Shown here one piece after another: positions 21,938-32,291 of a DNA stretch of 64,000 nucleotides. Below the pieces are notes generated by a model. The model saw only the letters and a program-made list of their open reading frames with translations. It did not search any database and was not told where the DNA came from. Position numbers and translations under genes: made by a program. Position 1 is the first letter of the stretch. Each line of letters opens with the position of its first letter. The DNA is taken from the NCBI GenBank assembly GCA_028571685.1, contig CM053148.1, positions 86,760,001-86,824,000 on the forward strand. The letters are read 5' to 3'. The stretch comes from Heterohyrax brucei (taxonomy: Eukaryota > Chordata > Mammalia > Hyracoidea > Procaviidae).

Positions 21938-22241
21938 TAACCTCTCCTCGCATAGCTGATACTGTCATGGGTTGCTATCAATTTCTCAAGTCAATCTTCT
22001 TGAAATGACTCCCAGAGAAAAATGTAACATAGTCATGTCTCTATAAGAGCATTATCAAATGAGACCATAGTCTCTAACTTGATATAATTTGAAAGGGTTC
22101 CAAAAAGTTCTGGATATGTAGAATGAGAATGAATCTTGGCCATAATCCAAATTCTATACAACAGCACATAAGAATCAAACTTCAAGCAGTAGAAGAGCCA
22201 AAAATCAATTATAAGGACTTTAAATGCATTTTGCAAAACAA
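21938..22241. other. Unassigned sequence
   Basis: Opposed short frames at 22033-22323 carry nothing recognisable. Confidence 0.4.
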
Positions 22242-22348
22242 ACGAGCCCAAGTGGCAACCTCGTTAAAGCACTATGGAGGCAGTTTTACTCTACCCTATA
22301 GGGTTGCAGTGAGTCAGAATTGACAAGATAACAATGAAATCGGTTTGG
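22242..22348 (+). mobile_element. AfroSINE with internal deletion, sense
   Basis: Head GAGCCCAAGTGGCAACCTCG joins directly to the body at ACTATGGAGGCAGTTTTACT, losing the B box. The tail TCAGAATTGACAAGATAACA is diverged. Confidence 0.75.
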
Positions 22349-22677
22349 CCTTGAAAGCGAAAAGAAACAGAAAAAGTGTAGCCTAACCTACAGTATTAGA
22401 AGTCAGCGTTCTAGCTCACTCTTCTCTCTCCTTTCCAAATTGCTTTTCTTAATTGTTTTTCTTTTTCTTGCAGCTCCTCTGATAATACTGATTATTTAAT
22501 GAGTGTTTATTTTTGTGTACACAACTTGAGAATGTTTGTATTGTTGAGCAGTTCTTCTGTAGTCTTGCTTTTAATTGAGCTACAGATGTTTGACTTAACC
22601 TCATTAGATTCCATGGACGTGTTTGCAATGTAAAAACCTGAGAGTTAAATGAAGATTTTTATATAAAATATCTTTCG
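22349..22677. other. Unassigned sequence
   Basis: No recognised repeat or exon. Confidence 0.4.
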
Positions 22678-22690
22678 TAGGAACAAACAA

Positions 22691-22772
22691 GTACTCTGGG
22701 GGTCAGTTCTACTCTGACCACTAGGGTCACCATGAGTCAGATCCGACTCAATGGCACTTGACTTGACTTGAC
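22691..22772 (+). mobile_element. Young-type AfroSINE, 82-base 5'-truncated insertion
   Basis: It starts inside the body (GTACTCTGGGGGTCAGTTCT) and ends with the distinctive tail ATGGCACTTGACTTGACTTG. The exact 13-base duplication TAGGAACAAACAA flanks it (22678-22690 and 22773-22785). Its GGGTCACCATGAGTCAGATC region groups it with 44250-44367. Confidence 0.95.
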
Positions 22773-22884
22773 TAGGAACAAACAAAAAGAAAACCAGTCT
22801 TTTTATAATAACTTTAATGTTTTGTGATAGCCAGTGTTGCTCAAAAGTTAAATTAGAAATTTCTTGACAACTTGAGTTGCTTCA

Positions 22885-23048
22885 GGAAACCCTGGTGGCA
22901 ACATACTTAAGTGCTATGGCTGCTAACCAAAAGTTTAGCAGTTCGAATCTACCAGGTGCTCCTTGGAAACTCTATGGGGAAGTTCTACTCTGTCTTAATA
23001 GGATTGCTGTGAGTTGAAATCGAATGGATGACAGTGGCTTTTGGCTTT
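22885..23048 (+). mobile_element. AfroSINE, short form, sense
   Basis: Head GGAAACCCTGGTGGCAACAT, B box TTCGAATCTACCAGG, tail AATGGATGACAGTGGCTTTT. Confidence 0.92.
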
Positions 23049-23103
23049 TTGTTTGTTTTCTAATGCCATTAACAGTCATGCAAAATACACAGATTAAGAA
23101 TTG

Positions 23104-23300
23104 AGTTGTTGTTGATTTGCTGTCTGTTGGATTCCTACTCATGGTGACTCTGTGTACAGAGTAGAGTTGCTCTGTAGAGTTTTGAAAGTGTAATCTTTCA
23201 GCAGCAGATTTCCAGCCTGTTTTCTGATTTGCCTCTGTGTGCATTTGGACTGTGAACCATTGAACTAATAGTTGGACACTTAACTGTTCACACCACTTAG
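23104..23300 (-). mobile_element. AfroSINE extended-body variant, antisense
   Basis: It starts TTGTTGTTGATTTGCTGTCT, has the variant body (GTAGAGTTTTGAAAGTGTAA) and ends TTCACACCACTTAG. The TTGTTGTTG start resembles the RTE-type tail. Confidence 0.78.
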
Positions 23301-23609
23301 AATGTGAGCTCTCTATTCTCATGGCCAGACTTACTTTGAACTACTTGTATAAACATTTTATCATTATGAAAACGTGTGAGCATTGCCTATAGTACCTTAT
23401 ACATAATGTTTTTTATACTATTGTAAAAATATATGTGACACACCATTCACTAGATCAACATTTTTTATGTGTCCAATTCTGCACCACACATTATAGAAAT
23501 CATGTTGTACAAATATCACCAACATCTGTTTCCAATCTCTTGAGCCTCATAAACAGAAACTCAGAGCTTCCCAGTGTTCTTTTATTTTTAAGGTCATTAG
23601 TAGCTGTGC
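23301..23609. other. Unassigned sequence
   Basis: No recognised repeat or exon. The frame 23435-23635 runs into the SINE. Confidence 0.4.
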
Positions 23610-23828
23610 TGGAGGCCTGGTGGTACGGTGGTTAAGTGCTAGGCTGCTAACGAAAGGGTCAGGAGTTTGAGTCCATCAGCTGTTCTGTGGGAAAAAATGT
23701 GGCAGTCTACTTCTGCAAAGATTACATCTTTGGAAACCATAAGGTTTCCATGCGGGAGATTCTACTCTGTCTTGTAGAATCATTGTGAATCAGAATTGAC
23801 TCAACAACAGTAGGTTTGGTTTTGGGTT
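23610..23828 (+). mobile_element. AfroSINE, long form, sense
   Basis: Head GAGGCCTGGTGGTACGGTGG, middle block AATGTGGCAGTCTACTTCTG, and a small internal duplication around GGAAACCATAAGGTTTCCAT. Tail ACTCAACAACAGTAGGTTTG. Confidence 0.9.
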
Positions 23829-24461
23829 CGAACACCTAGGTTAAGAAGACACAGTGTTGTTCTGTAGGGAATGATGAAACAGCAAAACTTGAGTAACAGA
23901 CACAGAGGCATGGAGGAATCTTTTTGGTGATAGAATTGGCTAGAAGGGATTGTTTAGGTGTGAAGGGATGGGAGATGCCTGAAAATTTTGCAAAAGAATC
24001 TTTGGAAAAGCACATGTATGTACATCAGTCAATTCTGAATTATTTTTAATGGCTAGATAAAGATATATACAGCCCAGAAGACTGATCTGATTTCTGACAC
24101 CTATCTGGAAAGGGAGGCATCCCATGGAATGGCCTTAGAAAGCTTGGCTTCAGACAAATTGTAGCCTAGAAGAATTTTAAAAAATTACAAATATTGATGT
24201 TTTAAAACTTGGCTAATTTGTGAACTAGAGATAACTCGAGCAAAAGGTGTTCTGCTGCTGAACAATGGATCAATATCCTGCTGGGTCAGCTCTCTTTCCA
24301 TGGGTCTTGCATAAAAAAAAATACATAAATCATGTACTCCACTTTGGGGCCATAAAACATATTAAAGAAAAGTGTGTATTCAGGGAAAATTGAAGCCAAA
24401 GATAGTCCCTTGGTTTAAGACTTCTCACTTTTCACCACCTTTGGGATCCTAAAACCACAAT
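23829..24461. other. Unassigned sequence
   Basis: An A-run lies near 24314. No element is recognised. The frame 23940-24125 (-) is unremarkable. Confidence 0.42.
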
Positions 24462-24603
24462 CAAAACACACCTACTGCTGTTGAGTTGATTCTGACCCCG
24501 AAGGACTGCTGTGTAGAGCTTCCAAGGAGCATCTGGTAGATTTGAACTGCCAGCCTTTTAGTTAGCAGATGTAGCACTTAACCACTATGGCACCAGAGTT
24601 TCC
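24462..24603 (-). mobile_element. AfroSINE, short form, antisense
   Basis: Tail ACACACCTACTGCTGTTGAG, head CTATGGCACCAGAGTTTCC. It lacks part of the body after GACCCCGAAGGACTG. Confidence 0.9.
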
Positions 24604-25154
24604 TTGAAATTCTAAAGAGAAAGGAAAATGTATTACACATCCAGGCTTCAGCTCCACTTGGACTGACGGGAAATACAGTAGTGTAATTAACAGCCAACAG
24701 AGGCCACTGATGGTAATGAAGGATGCTTATTTGAAAGTTTATGACTTTTAACCCTATTTATGATCTGTAGAACAGCTTTCTGATCAAATCAGAGAGGGTT
24801 CCAGGTCTATATTATGAGTTCAAATATACTAGTATTGTGGAGAATAATTTTCACTGCTTTGGTGTAATAACTCTAAAGAATACTTCACATTCTTTCAATT
24901 ACTTGAAAGCAAAATACTAGCCTCATCTTGACCCGTTCATATCCATCACCACTGACATCCACTCAGTCAATAGGTTCTGTCCAGTCTTGCTTCTTTTTAT
25001 CATTCCCTCATCACAACACAAGCTTAGGCTCTAATAAACTTTTTTGCGGTTACTCTGATTGCCCCTAAACTGGTCTTTCTGCTCCACTCTCTCTCTTCTT
25101 CAATCAATATCCCCCTCCCTTTTTTTTAGTGTTTTAGTTGAGTGCCTTCGTTTC
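24604..25154. other. Unassigned sequence
   Basis: The segment 24930-25080 (CCACTGACATCCACTCAGTC) has a pyrimidine-rich look but is not assigned. Confidence 0.4.
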
Positions 25155-25289
25155 CGGACACCGTGGGGTCATAGTGGTTAAGTGCTATGACTGCTAACCA
25201 GGAGATTAGCAATTCAAATCTACCAGACACTCCTTGGGACCTCTGTGGAGCAGAGTGGAATAGAAATCGACTCAAGAGCAGTGAGTTTT
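25155..25289 (+). mobile_element. AfroSINE, sense, with internal deletion
   Basis: Head ACCGTGGGGTCATAGTGGTT, B box region TTCAAATCTACCAGAC. The body is shortened before GAAATCGACTCAAGAGCAGT. Confidence 0.88.
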
Positions 25290-25369
25290 TTCCATTTTTT
25301 TCCAGGAATACTTCTTTCCCTAAATCCCCTTACCAATTTTAAGCCAAGTAGAAGTTCACCTATCTCTGC

Positions 25370-25755
25370 TATTGTTGTTAGGTGCCACTGAGTTGGTTCC
25401 AACTCACAATGACCCTATGGACAACAGAGTGAAACATTGCCTGGCCCTGCACCGTCCTCACAAATGCTGCCAAGTATGAGCCCATTGTTGCAGCCACTGG
25501 GTCAATTCGCCTTACTCCTTTTTGCGGACTCTCTGCTTTACCCAGCATGATGTCCTTCTTCAAGGACTGGTCCCTCCTGATAACATTGCTGAAAAAAGCA
25601 CAAAGAAGTCTCACTGTCCTCACTTCTAAGGACCATTCTGTCTGTACTTGTCCTAAGACAAATTCATTAATTCTTCTGGCAGTCTGTGTATATTCAATAT
25701 TCTGCCCCAACACCACAAATTCAAATGCATCAATTATTCTGTAGTCTTTCATCAC
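25370..25755 (-). mobile_element. RTE LINE 3' coding end, antisense
   Basis: The left end reads TTGTTGTTAGGTGCCACTGA, antisense of the RTE tail. The minus-strand frame 25378-25755 (125 residues) keeps family residues such as RRDQSLKKDIMLGKAE and HSVVHRV in the order expected for the region after the reverse transcriptase. The upstream domains are absent, so it is a 5'-truncated, dead copy. Confidence 0.85.
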
Positions 25756-26210
25756 CTACTGCTGGTCAGCTCATGTAGCCAGCAGCTCCTGCTTGCTTCT
25801 GGCATCTGGTTCCTGGACTTGAACTAGCAGCTGTTGGATTCATAAACCCTTACAGCTGGAACTTGAGAGTCCTGTTCTGCGACCTATCGATCTTGGGTTC
25901 ACCAGCCTCTGCAGCTCTTTCTTGTCGCCAGCTTGGGATCCGCCAACCTACACAACCCATGATCTAGAACTCTGGTCTCTGACCTGCTGACCTTGGGTTC
26001 ACCAGCTCCTGTGGCCACGTGAGGCTTGTGCCAGGACTTGGGACGTTCAACTTCTGCAATTGCGTGGGTGGTTTCCTATCTCTGTCATCTCTCTCTCCCT
26101 ATACCTATATCTACCTAATCTTTCCTTGTACTTTATGTATAGTTAAGTCTTTTCTTGCACATACACGTGTTACTGGTTTTGCTTCCCTAGAAAACCCAGG
26201 CTAACACAGT
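25756..26210 (+). mobile_element. LTR-like element, sense
   Basis: The right end (TTTTGCTTCCCTAGAAAACC then CAGGCTAACACAGT) resembles the 3' end of mammalian ERVL-type LTRs. Internally CTTGGGTTCACCAGC occurs twice (near 25892 and 25993). The left boundary is unclear because it abuts the RTE fragment. Confidence 0.55.
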
Positions 26211-26768
26211 AAGTTACTCGGGTGTGATTTCAATGAGATTCAATTATACTGCCATGATACAACAGATGTGTACAGGAAACTGGCTCCCCCCGTCTTTGTA
26301 ATAAAGACAATTTTTTACCCTCTGTAACTGTACAATATGTGTATTAGCTTGGTGTTTGCAAGTACTGAGGACTGTGTAAACAGACTATAGGGTGACTACA
26401 ATGGAAATCCACTTGTCTAAAACATCTCGTTTGGCTTTTAAACATAAGTAAGAGATGATGTTTTGTTCTGTGAAGTTTTGTCTCTTAGTTTGCTAAGTTT
26501 TGAGGAAGTCGAGTAACTTTCTTTCCTCTCATACTGTATGCAATTTTAGCTTTTGCTAGAAAGCAAAGGATTCAGAAGTTGTCTGCATAAAGCCAACTTA
26601 GCTTCCAGAATGCGGGAGATTGGTAATTTGGGTTTTTTTCTGATGCATTCATATATAGGGAGGAAGGCAGACAGGGGGGCATCTTACCAGTTTTCCACCA
26701 CTGTTCTCTATATTTCCCCAGGGGCTGTTTGATAGGAACTAGTGTACATACCTAGAATGTTTGCACCG
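26211..26768. other. Unassigned sequence
   Basis: No repeat or exon is recognised. Confidence 0.4.
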
Positions 26769-26823
26769 AAACAAAACCAAATCTGTTGCCACTGAATCAA
26801 TTCTGATTCATGATGACCCTGTT
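26769..26823 (-). mobile_element. AfroSINE tail fragment, antisense
   Basis: AACCAAATCTGTTGCCACTG then GATTCATGATGACCCTGTT: the 3' 55 bases of a 5'-truncated copy. Confidence 0.8.
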
Positions 26824-27014
26824 AAATTATAAACGTGGCAACATAAAATAAAAATGACATGTTTGAAAAATCTTCTTTTAAGTTTTTCATTCTACTGCTC
26901 TTATCTGATGGCATAGGTGCTGAATTGTTGACTCTGAGATAAAATTATTATTTGATAAGGTGAGACCTATAAAGGAATCATGGACTAAATCCTATGGCTG
27001 ATAATGAAGGTATG

Positions 27015-27297
27015 TGTGAAGATACAGACATCAAGAGGGAAGACAGCTTCATAGTATTAACAAAGGCAGAGACTGGAACAATGCATCTGTAGACCAAGAA
27101 GTGCTGAGGGTTGCAGGAAGCCACCAGAAGGTAGGAATATGTACAGAAAGATCACCCCAAAAGCCGTCTGAGAAGCAGGGCCCTGCCAACACATTGGGGT
27201 TGAACTTTCAGCATCTGGAACTGTGAGAGGATATACTTCTGTTGGTTTAAGCCACTTAGTTTGTTGGAATTTGTTTCCACAGACTAAATTAGCTAAT
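27015..27297 (+). mobile_element. MaLR LTR 3' part, sense
   Basis: Ordered motifs GTGTGAAGATACAGACATCA, GGAAGCCACCAGAAGGTAGG and TTTAAGCCACTTAGTTTGTT, ending AATTAGCTAATAA, match an MLT1-like LTR 3' half. The minus frame 27057-27302 is a shadow. Confidence 0.75.
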
Positions 27298-28171
27298 AAC
27301 AATGAATATTTATTTCACTGATACTAATTAACATATAGCTTTTATTGATTTACAGATACTTGGATATGCTCTCCTAAGATTGTAAGGGAAAATAAAAATT
27401 TAAGATTTCAAAAGCATGTTTATAAAAACCAATCTTAATGCCAGAGTTAGCAAATAAGAATGCATGATTACCGTCAAGTACTGTGTGTGTGCAAGTGTGT
27501 GTGTGCGTGTGCGTGTACGTGTGATGGCTTTCTATGGAAAATAATTCAAAGACCCTTCTTTAAGTTTGGAATCAGAGTCTTTAAGCAATCAGACGTCTAG
27601 TGCATGAAAAACATGTTTTGAAGAAAAATGTTGCTAGCCCTGGACAGGATTTAACTCAGAGTCTTCAATATTAACAAAAAAGCCCTTTGAGAACTGGAGT
27701 TAGGAATTTTATGTTCACCCAAATGTGTGATGCATAACAAATACAGTTTTTGTAGCTCCCTATTTATGGTAATACCTGTCATGAACCATAAAAAATTCCT
27801 TTTTGGAATGTGAGGCAACATGTTTTGAAGGTAGGGTAGCCGCGTATCTTAAAAGGAAAGACTTAAGAATTCGCTGCATAACATCGTCGTCTTGAGGTGG
27901 AAATGTTCTAGCTCAATTCTCTGTAACCCCAGGAGGCAGGCTCAGGACAGCCTGATCTGCAAAACCAGAAATACTCACTCCGCTGCTGCGCTGTAGGTGG
28001 CATGCAATTATACTTGCAGATAACACATCTTCCAGTGAGGACTGAGAAGCTGTATCCTGAAGACTTGTAATTATTTGATACTTTCGTGTACCCGCTCATT
28101 ATGATCCATTCACAGCAGGTAGAGCACAGCCGGCTGTATTCAACAGACACTGTATCTAAGTTTCCTTTCGA
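27298..28171. other. Unassigned sequence with GT repeat
   Basis: A (GT)n run with GC interruptions lies at 27481-27524. The rest, including the left part of the minus frame 27908-28351, is not recognised. Confidence 0.5.
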
Positions 28172-28336
28172 GCGCAAACCAGACTGACTGCCACTGAGTT
28201 GATTCTGACTTAGAGTGACCCCTGAGACAGAGCAAAACTGCCCCGCTGAATTTCTGAGGAACGCCTGGTGGATTGGAACTGATGACCTGCTGATTAGCAG
28301 CCATAGCTCTTCACCACTACACCACCAGAGTTTCCA
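28172..28336 (-). mobile_element. AfroSINE, short form, antisense
   Basis: Tail GACTGACTGCCACTGAGTTG, head CTACACCACCAGAGTTTCC. It faces head-to-head with the next copy. Confidence 0.92.
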
Positions 28337-28412
28337 AGTTTCCTTCAGCATCCTGTTTCAAAGTGACGCAGGACTCAGGAGTTTATCTATCATCTTAGTC
28401 TACTGAGATGTA

Positions 28413-28615
28413 AAGGAGCCCTGGTGGTGCAGTGGTTAAGTGCTCTGCTGTGAACCAAAAGTTCAGGTTCAAACTTAACACTCTTCAAAGGAGAAGGATA
28501 TGGCAATCTGCTTCCATAAAGATTACAGCCTTGGAAATTCTACAGAACAGTTCTGCTCTGTCCTACAGGGTTGCCACGAGTTGGAGTCACCTTGATGCCA
28601 GTGGATTTGGTTTCA
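28413..28615 (+). mobile_element. AfroSINE, long form, sense
   Basis: Head GGAGCCCTGGTGGTGCAGTG with an intact A box, middle block ATATGGCAATCTGCTTCCAT, tail TGATGCCAGTGGATTTGG. The 91-residue frame 28432-28707 only reads through it. Confidence 0.93.
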
Positions 28616-28778
28616 GTATTGAGAAAAACACTTGCTGGCTTCTTCTAAAACTTTTGGAAAAAATATTCACAGATATGATATTCCAATTTTCCATTTCTTT
28701 TGTTTAATGTCCAAACTTAAAAAAGTGTGAAATACAGTACTACTTTCACTTTTGTCTTTAGTTTGGGCAGAAGCATAT

Positions 28779-28970
28779 TAAAAACCCAAACCCATTGCCA
28801 TGGAGTAAATTCTAACTCATAGCAACCCCATATGATGGAGCAGAACTGGCCTATAAGGTTTCTAAGACTAATCTTAACAGGAGCACACGCCACATCATTC
28901 TCCTGCAAAGCAGCTGGTGAGTTCTTACTGCAAACCTTTTGGTTAGCAGCTGAGTGCTTAAGTGCTGCCC
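28779..28970 (-). mobile_element. AfroSINE, long form, antisense
   Basis: Tail CAAACCCATTGCCATGGAGT, extended middle (ACACGCCACATCATTCTCCT), head end near AAGTGCTGCCCC. Confidence 0.88.
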
Positions 28971-29019
28971 CATCTTGTTGTTTTCTCCATAAGATTCATA
29001 ACCAGCCATTCTAACTACT

Positions 29020-29229
29020 CTAATGAGTAATCGTTTACCAAGCACTTGCTGAATGACAGGCATGGGGATACTGCTGCGTGTGCATTGTGTCGCTTAAACT
29101 TCATAGGTACTCTCTGCCTGCACTATTATTTCCTTTTCACTGAAGAGTAAATAGAGGCTCAGAAAGATTAATCACTTGGCTGGGGTTCTAAAGCCAGGAC
29201 GTGGTGGTGCTGAAATGTAAATCCATATT
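29020..29229 (-). mobile_element. MIR SINE, antisense
   Basis: Ordered fragments GCTGAATGACAGGCATGG, TTAAACTTCATAGGTACTCT, AGTAAATAGAGGCTCAGAAA and TTAATCACTTGGCTGGGGTT match antisense MIR, an ancient tRNA-derived mammalian SINE. Confidence 0.72.
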
Positions 29230-29627
29230 CATTGTGCTAAAGCTCATGTTTCAAAACTCTCTTTCCACTCGAATAGAACTCTGTAAGTAGATGGAAGTGA
29301 TAGATAACAAAAATTAGTGAAATTGTATTGATCCCAAATCTAGAAGCTAAAGTAGGAAAAACTAGAAAAGCATAAAATTGGTCAACAGGATTCAACATCA
29401 CATACTGTGATAAAATGAATTTCGGTATTCTGTCTAGTGATGTGAGCAAGCCTTCATTGATACACAGATGGTCTCTATAAGGTGCTTGATGTCTGAAGAT
29501 GCTGATCCAGTACCTCCACTTTGAAGTAACATGAACTTACCTCTTGCAGCGTTGTTAGAGAAGACTTCAGTGTTGTATCATAGCTTGTGAACACACACAG
29601 ACACACAAACAACAGTGCAAGTAAAAA
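29230..29627. other. Unassigned sequence
   Basis: No element is recognised. The frame 29237-29449 (-) is not familiar. Confidence 0.4.
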
Positions 29628-29829
29628 CATGCTGCCAGTTGTCATTTCCAACTCAACGGTGGTCCCCTGTGTGTCAGAGGAGAACTGTACTCTGCAGGGT
29701 TTTCAGTGGCTGAGCTTTCTGAAGCAGATTCCCTCTGCTTTCTTCTGAGATGCTTCTGGATGAATGTGAACCAACAGCCTTTTGGATAGCAGTTAAGTGC
29801 ATTAACTACACATGCCACCTAGGGACTCC
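29628..29829 (-). mobile_element. AfroSINE extended-body variant, antisense
   Basis: Tail ATGCTGCCAGTTGTCATTTC, variant body GTCAGAGGAGAACTGTACTC and GCAGATTCCCTCTGCTTTCT, head CATGCCACCTAGGGACTCC. It is a near-complete example of the long variant. Confidence 0.85.
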
Positions 29830-30661
29830 AAAAAGCATGATGAAAACATGAAGTCACAATGTTCTTTTGGTCAAAGAGATTTGTTTGAAAAGATGAAAAC
29901 ACTGTAAATGTTTTGTGTTGCATATCTCAACCTCATTTATTAAGTCATTAGGAGACTCATTGTATTTTTTTCTAAGTGTTTAGAAGTAATTCCAAGTGGA
30001 AGAGCACAAATCACATTTTCTTTCAACATCATTCTACCAAAAATGAAAGGCTGTTCGTTTAATGTGTTTCATTACTGTTGTAGTTTCTTGCCAGAAATAA
30101 AAAAATTTGAAAAAAGGCTAGACAAGGAAAAGAAATGTCAGGGTGTTTTGGTATTGACAGTAATAGTACGGTGACGGGATGAGTGACAATGACATCTAGA
30201 GTTCTCCGGGCAGGTGCAGTTATCTGAAATTGCCAGGCTCAAGACTGAATTACAACCTAGGCTGCAAACATAGTCCTCAAGTCCTAGAAACACCACAGGA
30301 CTTCTGTCCTCTATTAAGTCTTAGCAAAGGGAGCCACACAATGTCTTACAACATGAGAAATGTCTCAGACACACATCATCACTGTTTTGTAATACAGATG
30401 TGGATTTATTTTGTATGTTGAAAAAACAGAGAAGGGAACTTACATTCTATGGAAAATGTCTAAATTTTGCTTTAGGAGAGGGTCTGTATTTCAGGTTTTC
30501 TCCGTGTTTTTGGTCAAAGGTATGTATGTACAGGTCTGTGGTTTATAGGGAAGAGGGCAGGAAGAAGAGAAGAGAGAGAAAAAGTTTGAAAGTGACATGG
30601 GAAACTTCTGGGGATGATGGATATGTCCATTGTTTTGATTCTGGTGATGGTTTCATGGATA
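29830..30661. other. Unassigned sequence
   Basis: The frames 30230-30421, 30400-30666 and 30543-30743 overlap without recognisable domains. No repeat family is identified. Confidence 0.4.
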
Positions 30662-31206
30662 TGTGAAGTCTGACGATTGAGCCCATGAACTTATTTGTTC
30701 TAAGTGTGCTGCATACTTCATTGCTGAGTATCACGAAGGTCACCTTTGAAGTACTCCTCTCTAGAAGTTATGCACTGATGCTAGTGCCTAGTCCACCCTT
30801 CAGAGTAATTCTGGAACTCTTGAGGGAATGGTCATTCTGTTTGGGGCAGGGTGACAAATTCACAAACCTAGCTGTATAGTTGTCTGTGAGGGAGTTTTCA
30901 GCCAGTAAACAAATAACGGTATGGCAAAACCCTCCCTACTCAACTGATCTGGCCTCCAATGACTTTTTTCTTTACTGAAGATAAAGGAAATGTTGAAAGG
31001 AAGACATTTTGATGACATTTAGGACATCGATGAAGATTTAAGCAAAGGAATTCCGAAATTGTTTTGAAGGGTGAACCAGGCACTAGTGTCGGTGCCTAGC
31101 TTCCCAAATGAAGCGATTCGAAGGCGATGGGAGTGATATTCAGCAGTGAGGTACATAGCACTTTTTCTAGGACGAGTTCGCAAATGTAATTGGCAGTCCT
31201 CGCATA
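30662..31206 (+). mobile_element. Mariner-type foldback element, copy 2
   Basis: Left terminus TGAAGTCTGACGATTGAGCC, right terminus AATTGGCAGTCCTCGCATA. The unpaired middle is in the opposite orientation to copies 1 and 3: CTACTCAACTGATCTGGCCT and AATGACTTTTTTCTTTACTG read in sense like the mariner segment TDLASNDFFLY, followed by the 3' coding end FRNCFEG. It has the same foldback architecture, inserted the other way round. Stops and frameshifts rule out function. Confidence 0.82.
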
Positions 31207-31420
31207 AACCCATTGCTGCTGATCTGATTCTTCCCCCTGGCGATCCCACGCTGAGGAGAGAACTGCTCTATAGCGTTTTCTTTACAGAAGAATATCATTA
31301 GGAATTTTTGGCACGGTACTACTGCAGGGAGGGTTTCTGAACGGGCAACCACTTAAGGTCAGTGCCAGCCAAGTGCTGCGAGTCATAGTGTAGTGAAAAC
31401 TGTTGGTGCCACCAGGGACA
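31206..31420 (-). mobile_element. AfroSINE, longer variant, antisense
   Basis: Tail CATAAACCCATTGCTGCTGA, head TTGGTGCCACCAGGG. The middle is diverged (CTTTACAGAAGAATATCATT). It lies directly against foldback copy 2. Confidence 0.72.
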
Positions 31421-31433
31421 TCATGGATGTGTC

Positions 31434-31597
31434 TAAACCCCCACAGCCCATTGCCATTGGTGAATTCTGACTCTTAGTGACCCTATAGGACTGAGTAGAA
31501 TTGCACCATGGGGTTTCCAAGGACAGCCTGGTGAACATGAACTGCTGACGTTTTGATTAGCTGCTGGGCTCCTAACCAGTGCACCTCTGGGGCTCCC
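31434..31597 (-). mobile_element. AfroSINE, short form, antisense
   Basis: Tail CACAGCCCATTGCCATTGGT, head AACCAGTGCACCTCTGGGGC. Confidence 0.92.
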
Positions 31598-31608
31598 ACG
31601 GGTGTACA

Positions 31609-31661
31609 GCCAAAGCCGAGTGCCGTCGAGTCGGATCCGACTCATGGCGACCCTAGGGTCA
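31609..31661 (-). mobile_element. Young-type AfroSINE tail, about 53 bases
   Basis: GCCAAAGCCGAGTGCCGTCG followed by GATCCGACTCATGGCGACCC is the 3' end of the CACTTGGCTTGG-type SINE with its CpGs preserved. It is 5'-truncated. I could not find a clear target duplication. Confidence 0.85.
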
Positions 31662-31840
31662 AATATTCACAAATCTTCCATTCTTAGTTATAGCTCCACG
31701 AAGCTGTTTTAAAAATCGATGTAACAACTACGGCAGCTAATTCGATCGTATTTCTCGGTGTAGCCTAATCTGACCTTTTGCATATAAGACAAGGCACATA
31801 TGCCCATAGATCCTGCCTGCGCTTTCCAAGAACAGCGTAG

Positions 31841-31873
31841 CCAGCCAAAGCCAAGTGCCAATCGAGTAATTGG
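31841..31873 (-). mobile_element. Young-type AfroSINE tail micro-fragment
   Basis: AGCCAAAGCCAAGTGCCAAT then CGAGT matches the antisense young tail. No flanking duplication is evident. Confidence 0.65.
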
Positions 31874-32074
31874 CCTTTACTGACCTGTCTCCCCTGCTGG
31901 ATAAGGGGACGTTTTGAAGCTTTAAAACACTAGCACATGGCCAAGTAAAAACACATGAGAAATAAACTTGGCTATGTAGTTTGCTAGGTAATGACACCAG
32001 CCCTTTTTGTTTATACAAGATCTCAACACTTCCAAAGTGCTTTTATAACTGTTGCCAGATATGACACCTAGACC

Positions 32075-32165
32075 ATCTCTCTATGATGAAGTTATTTCCA
32101 TTTTTCTAGATAAAGCAAGAAAAGTTTAGAAGATTCGAGAGATTTCCCCAAGTCATAATGTTAGG
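32075..32165 (-). mobile_element. Probable MIR fragment, antisense
   Basis: TTATTTCCATTTTTCTAGAT and AGAGATTTCCCCAAGTCATA resemble the antisense MIR core. Confidence 0.5.
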
Positions 32166-32186
32166 TATGCCTATCCGCTATCGGTT

Positions 32187-32291
32187 AGAGTAGACCTGCC
32201 CCATAGTTTTCATGGAGCACCTGGCGGATTTGAACTGCTGATGTTTTCATTAGCAGATGTAGCACTTAACCAGTACCCTACCAGGGTTTCC
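32187..32291 (-). mobile_element. AfroSINE, tail lost, antisense
   Basis: It begins in the body (AGAGTAGACCTGCCCCATAG) and ends with head CCCTACCAGGGTTTCC. Confidence 0.88.

Noticed and set aside
27908..28351. 147-residue minus-strand frame
   Set aside because: Its N-terminal third is AfroSINE text and the remainder has no recognisable feature.
28420..28490. Genuine tRNA gene
   Set aside because: The A/B boxes belong to an AfroSINE head; no cloverleaf with proper stems is evident.
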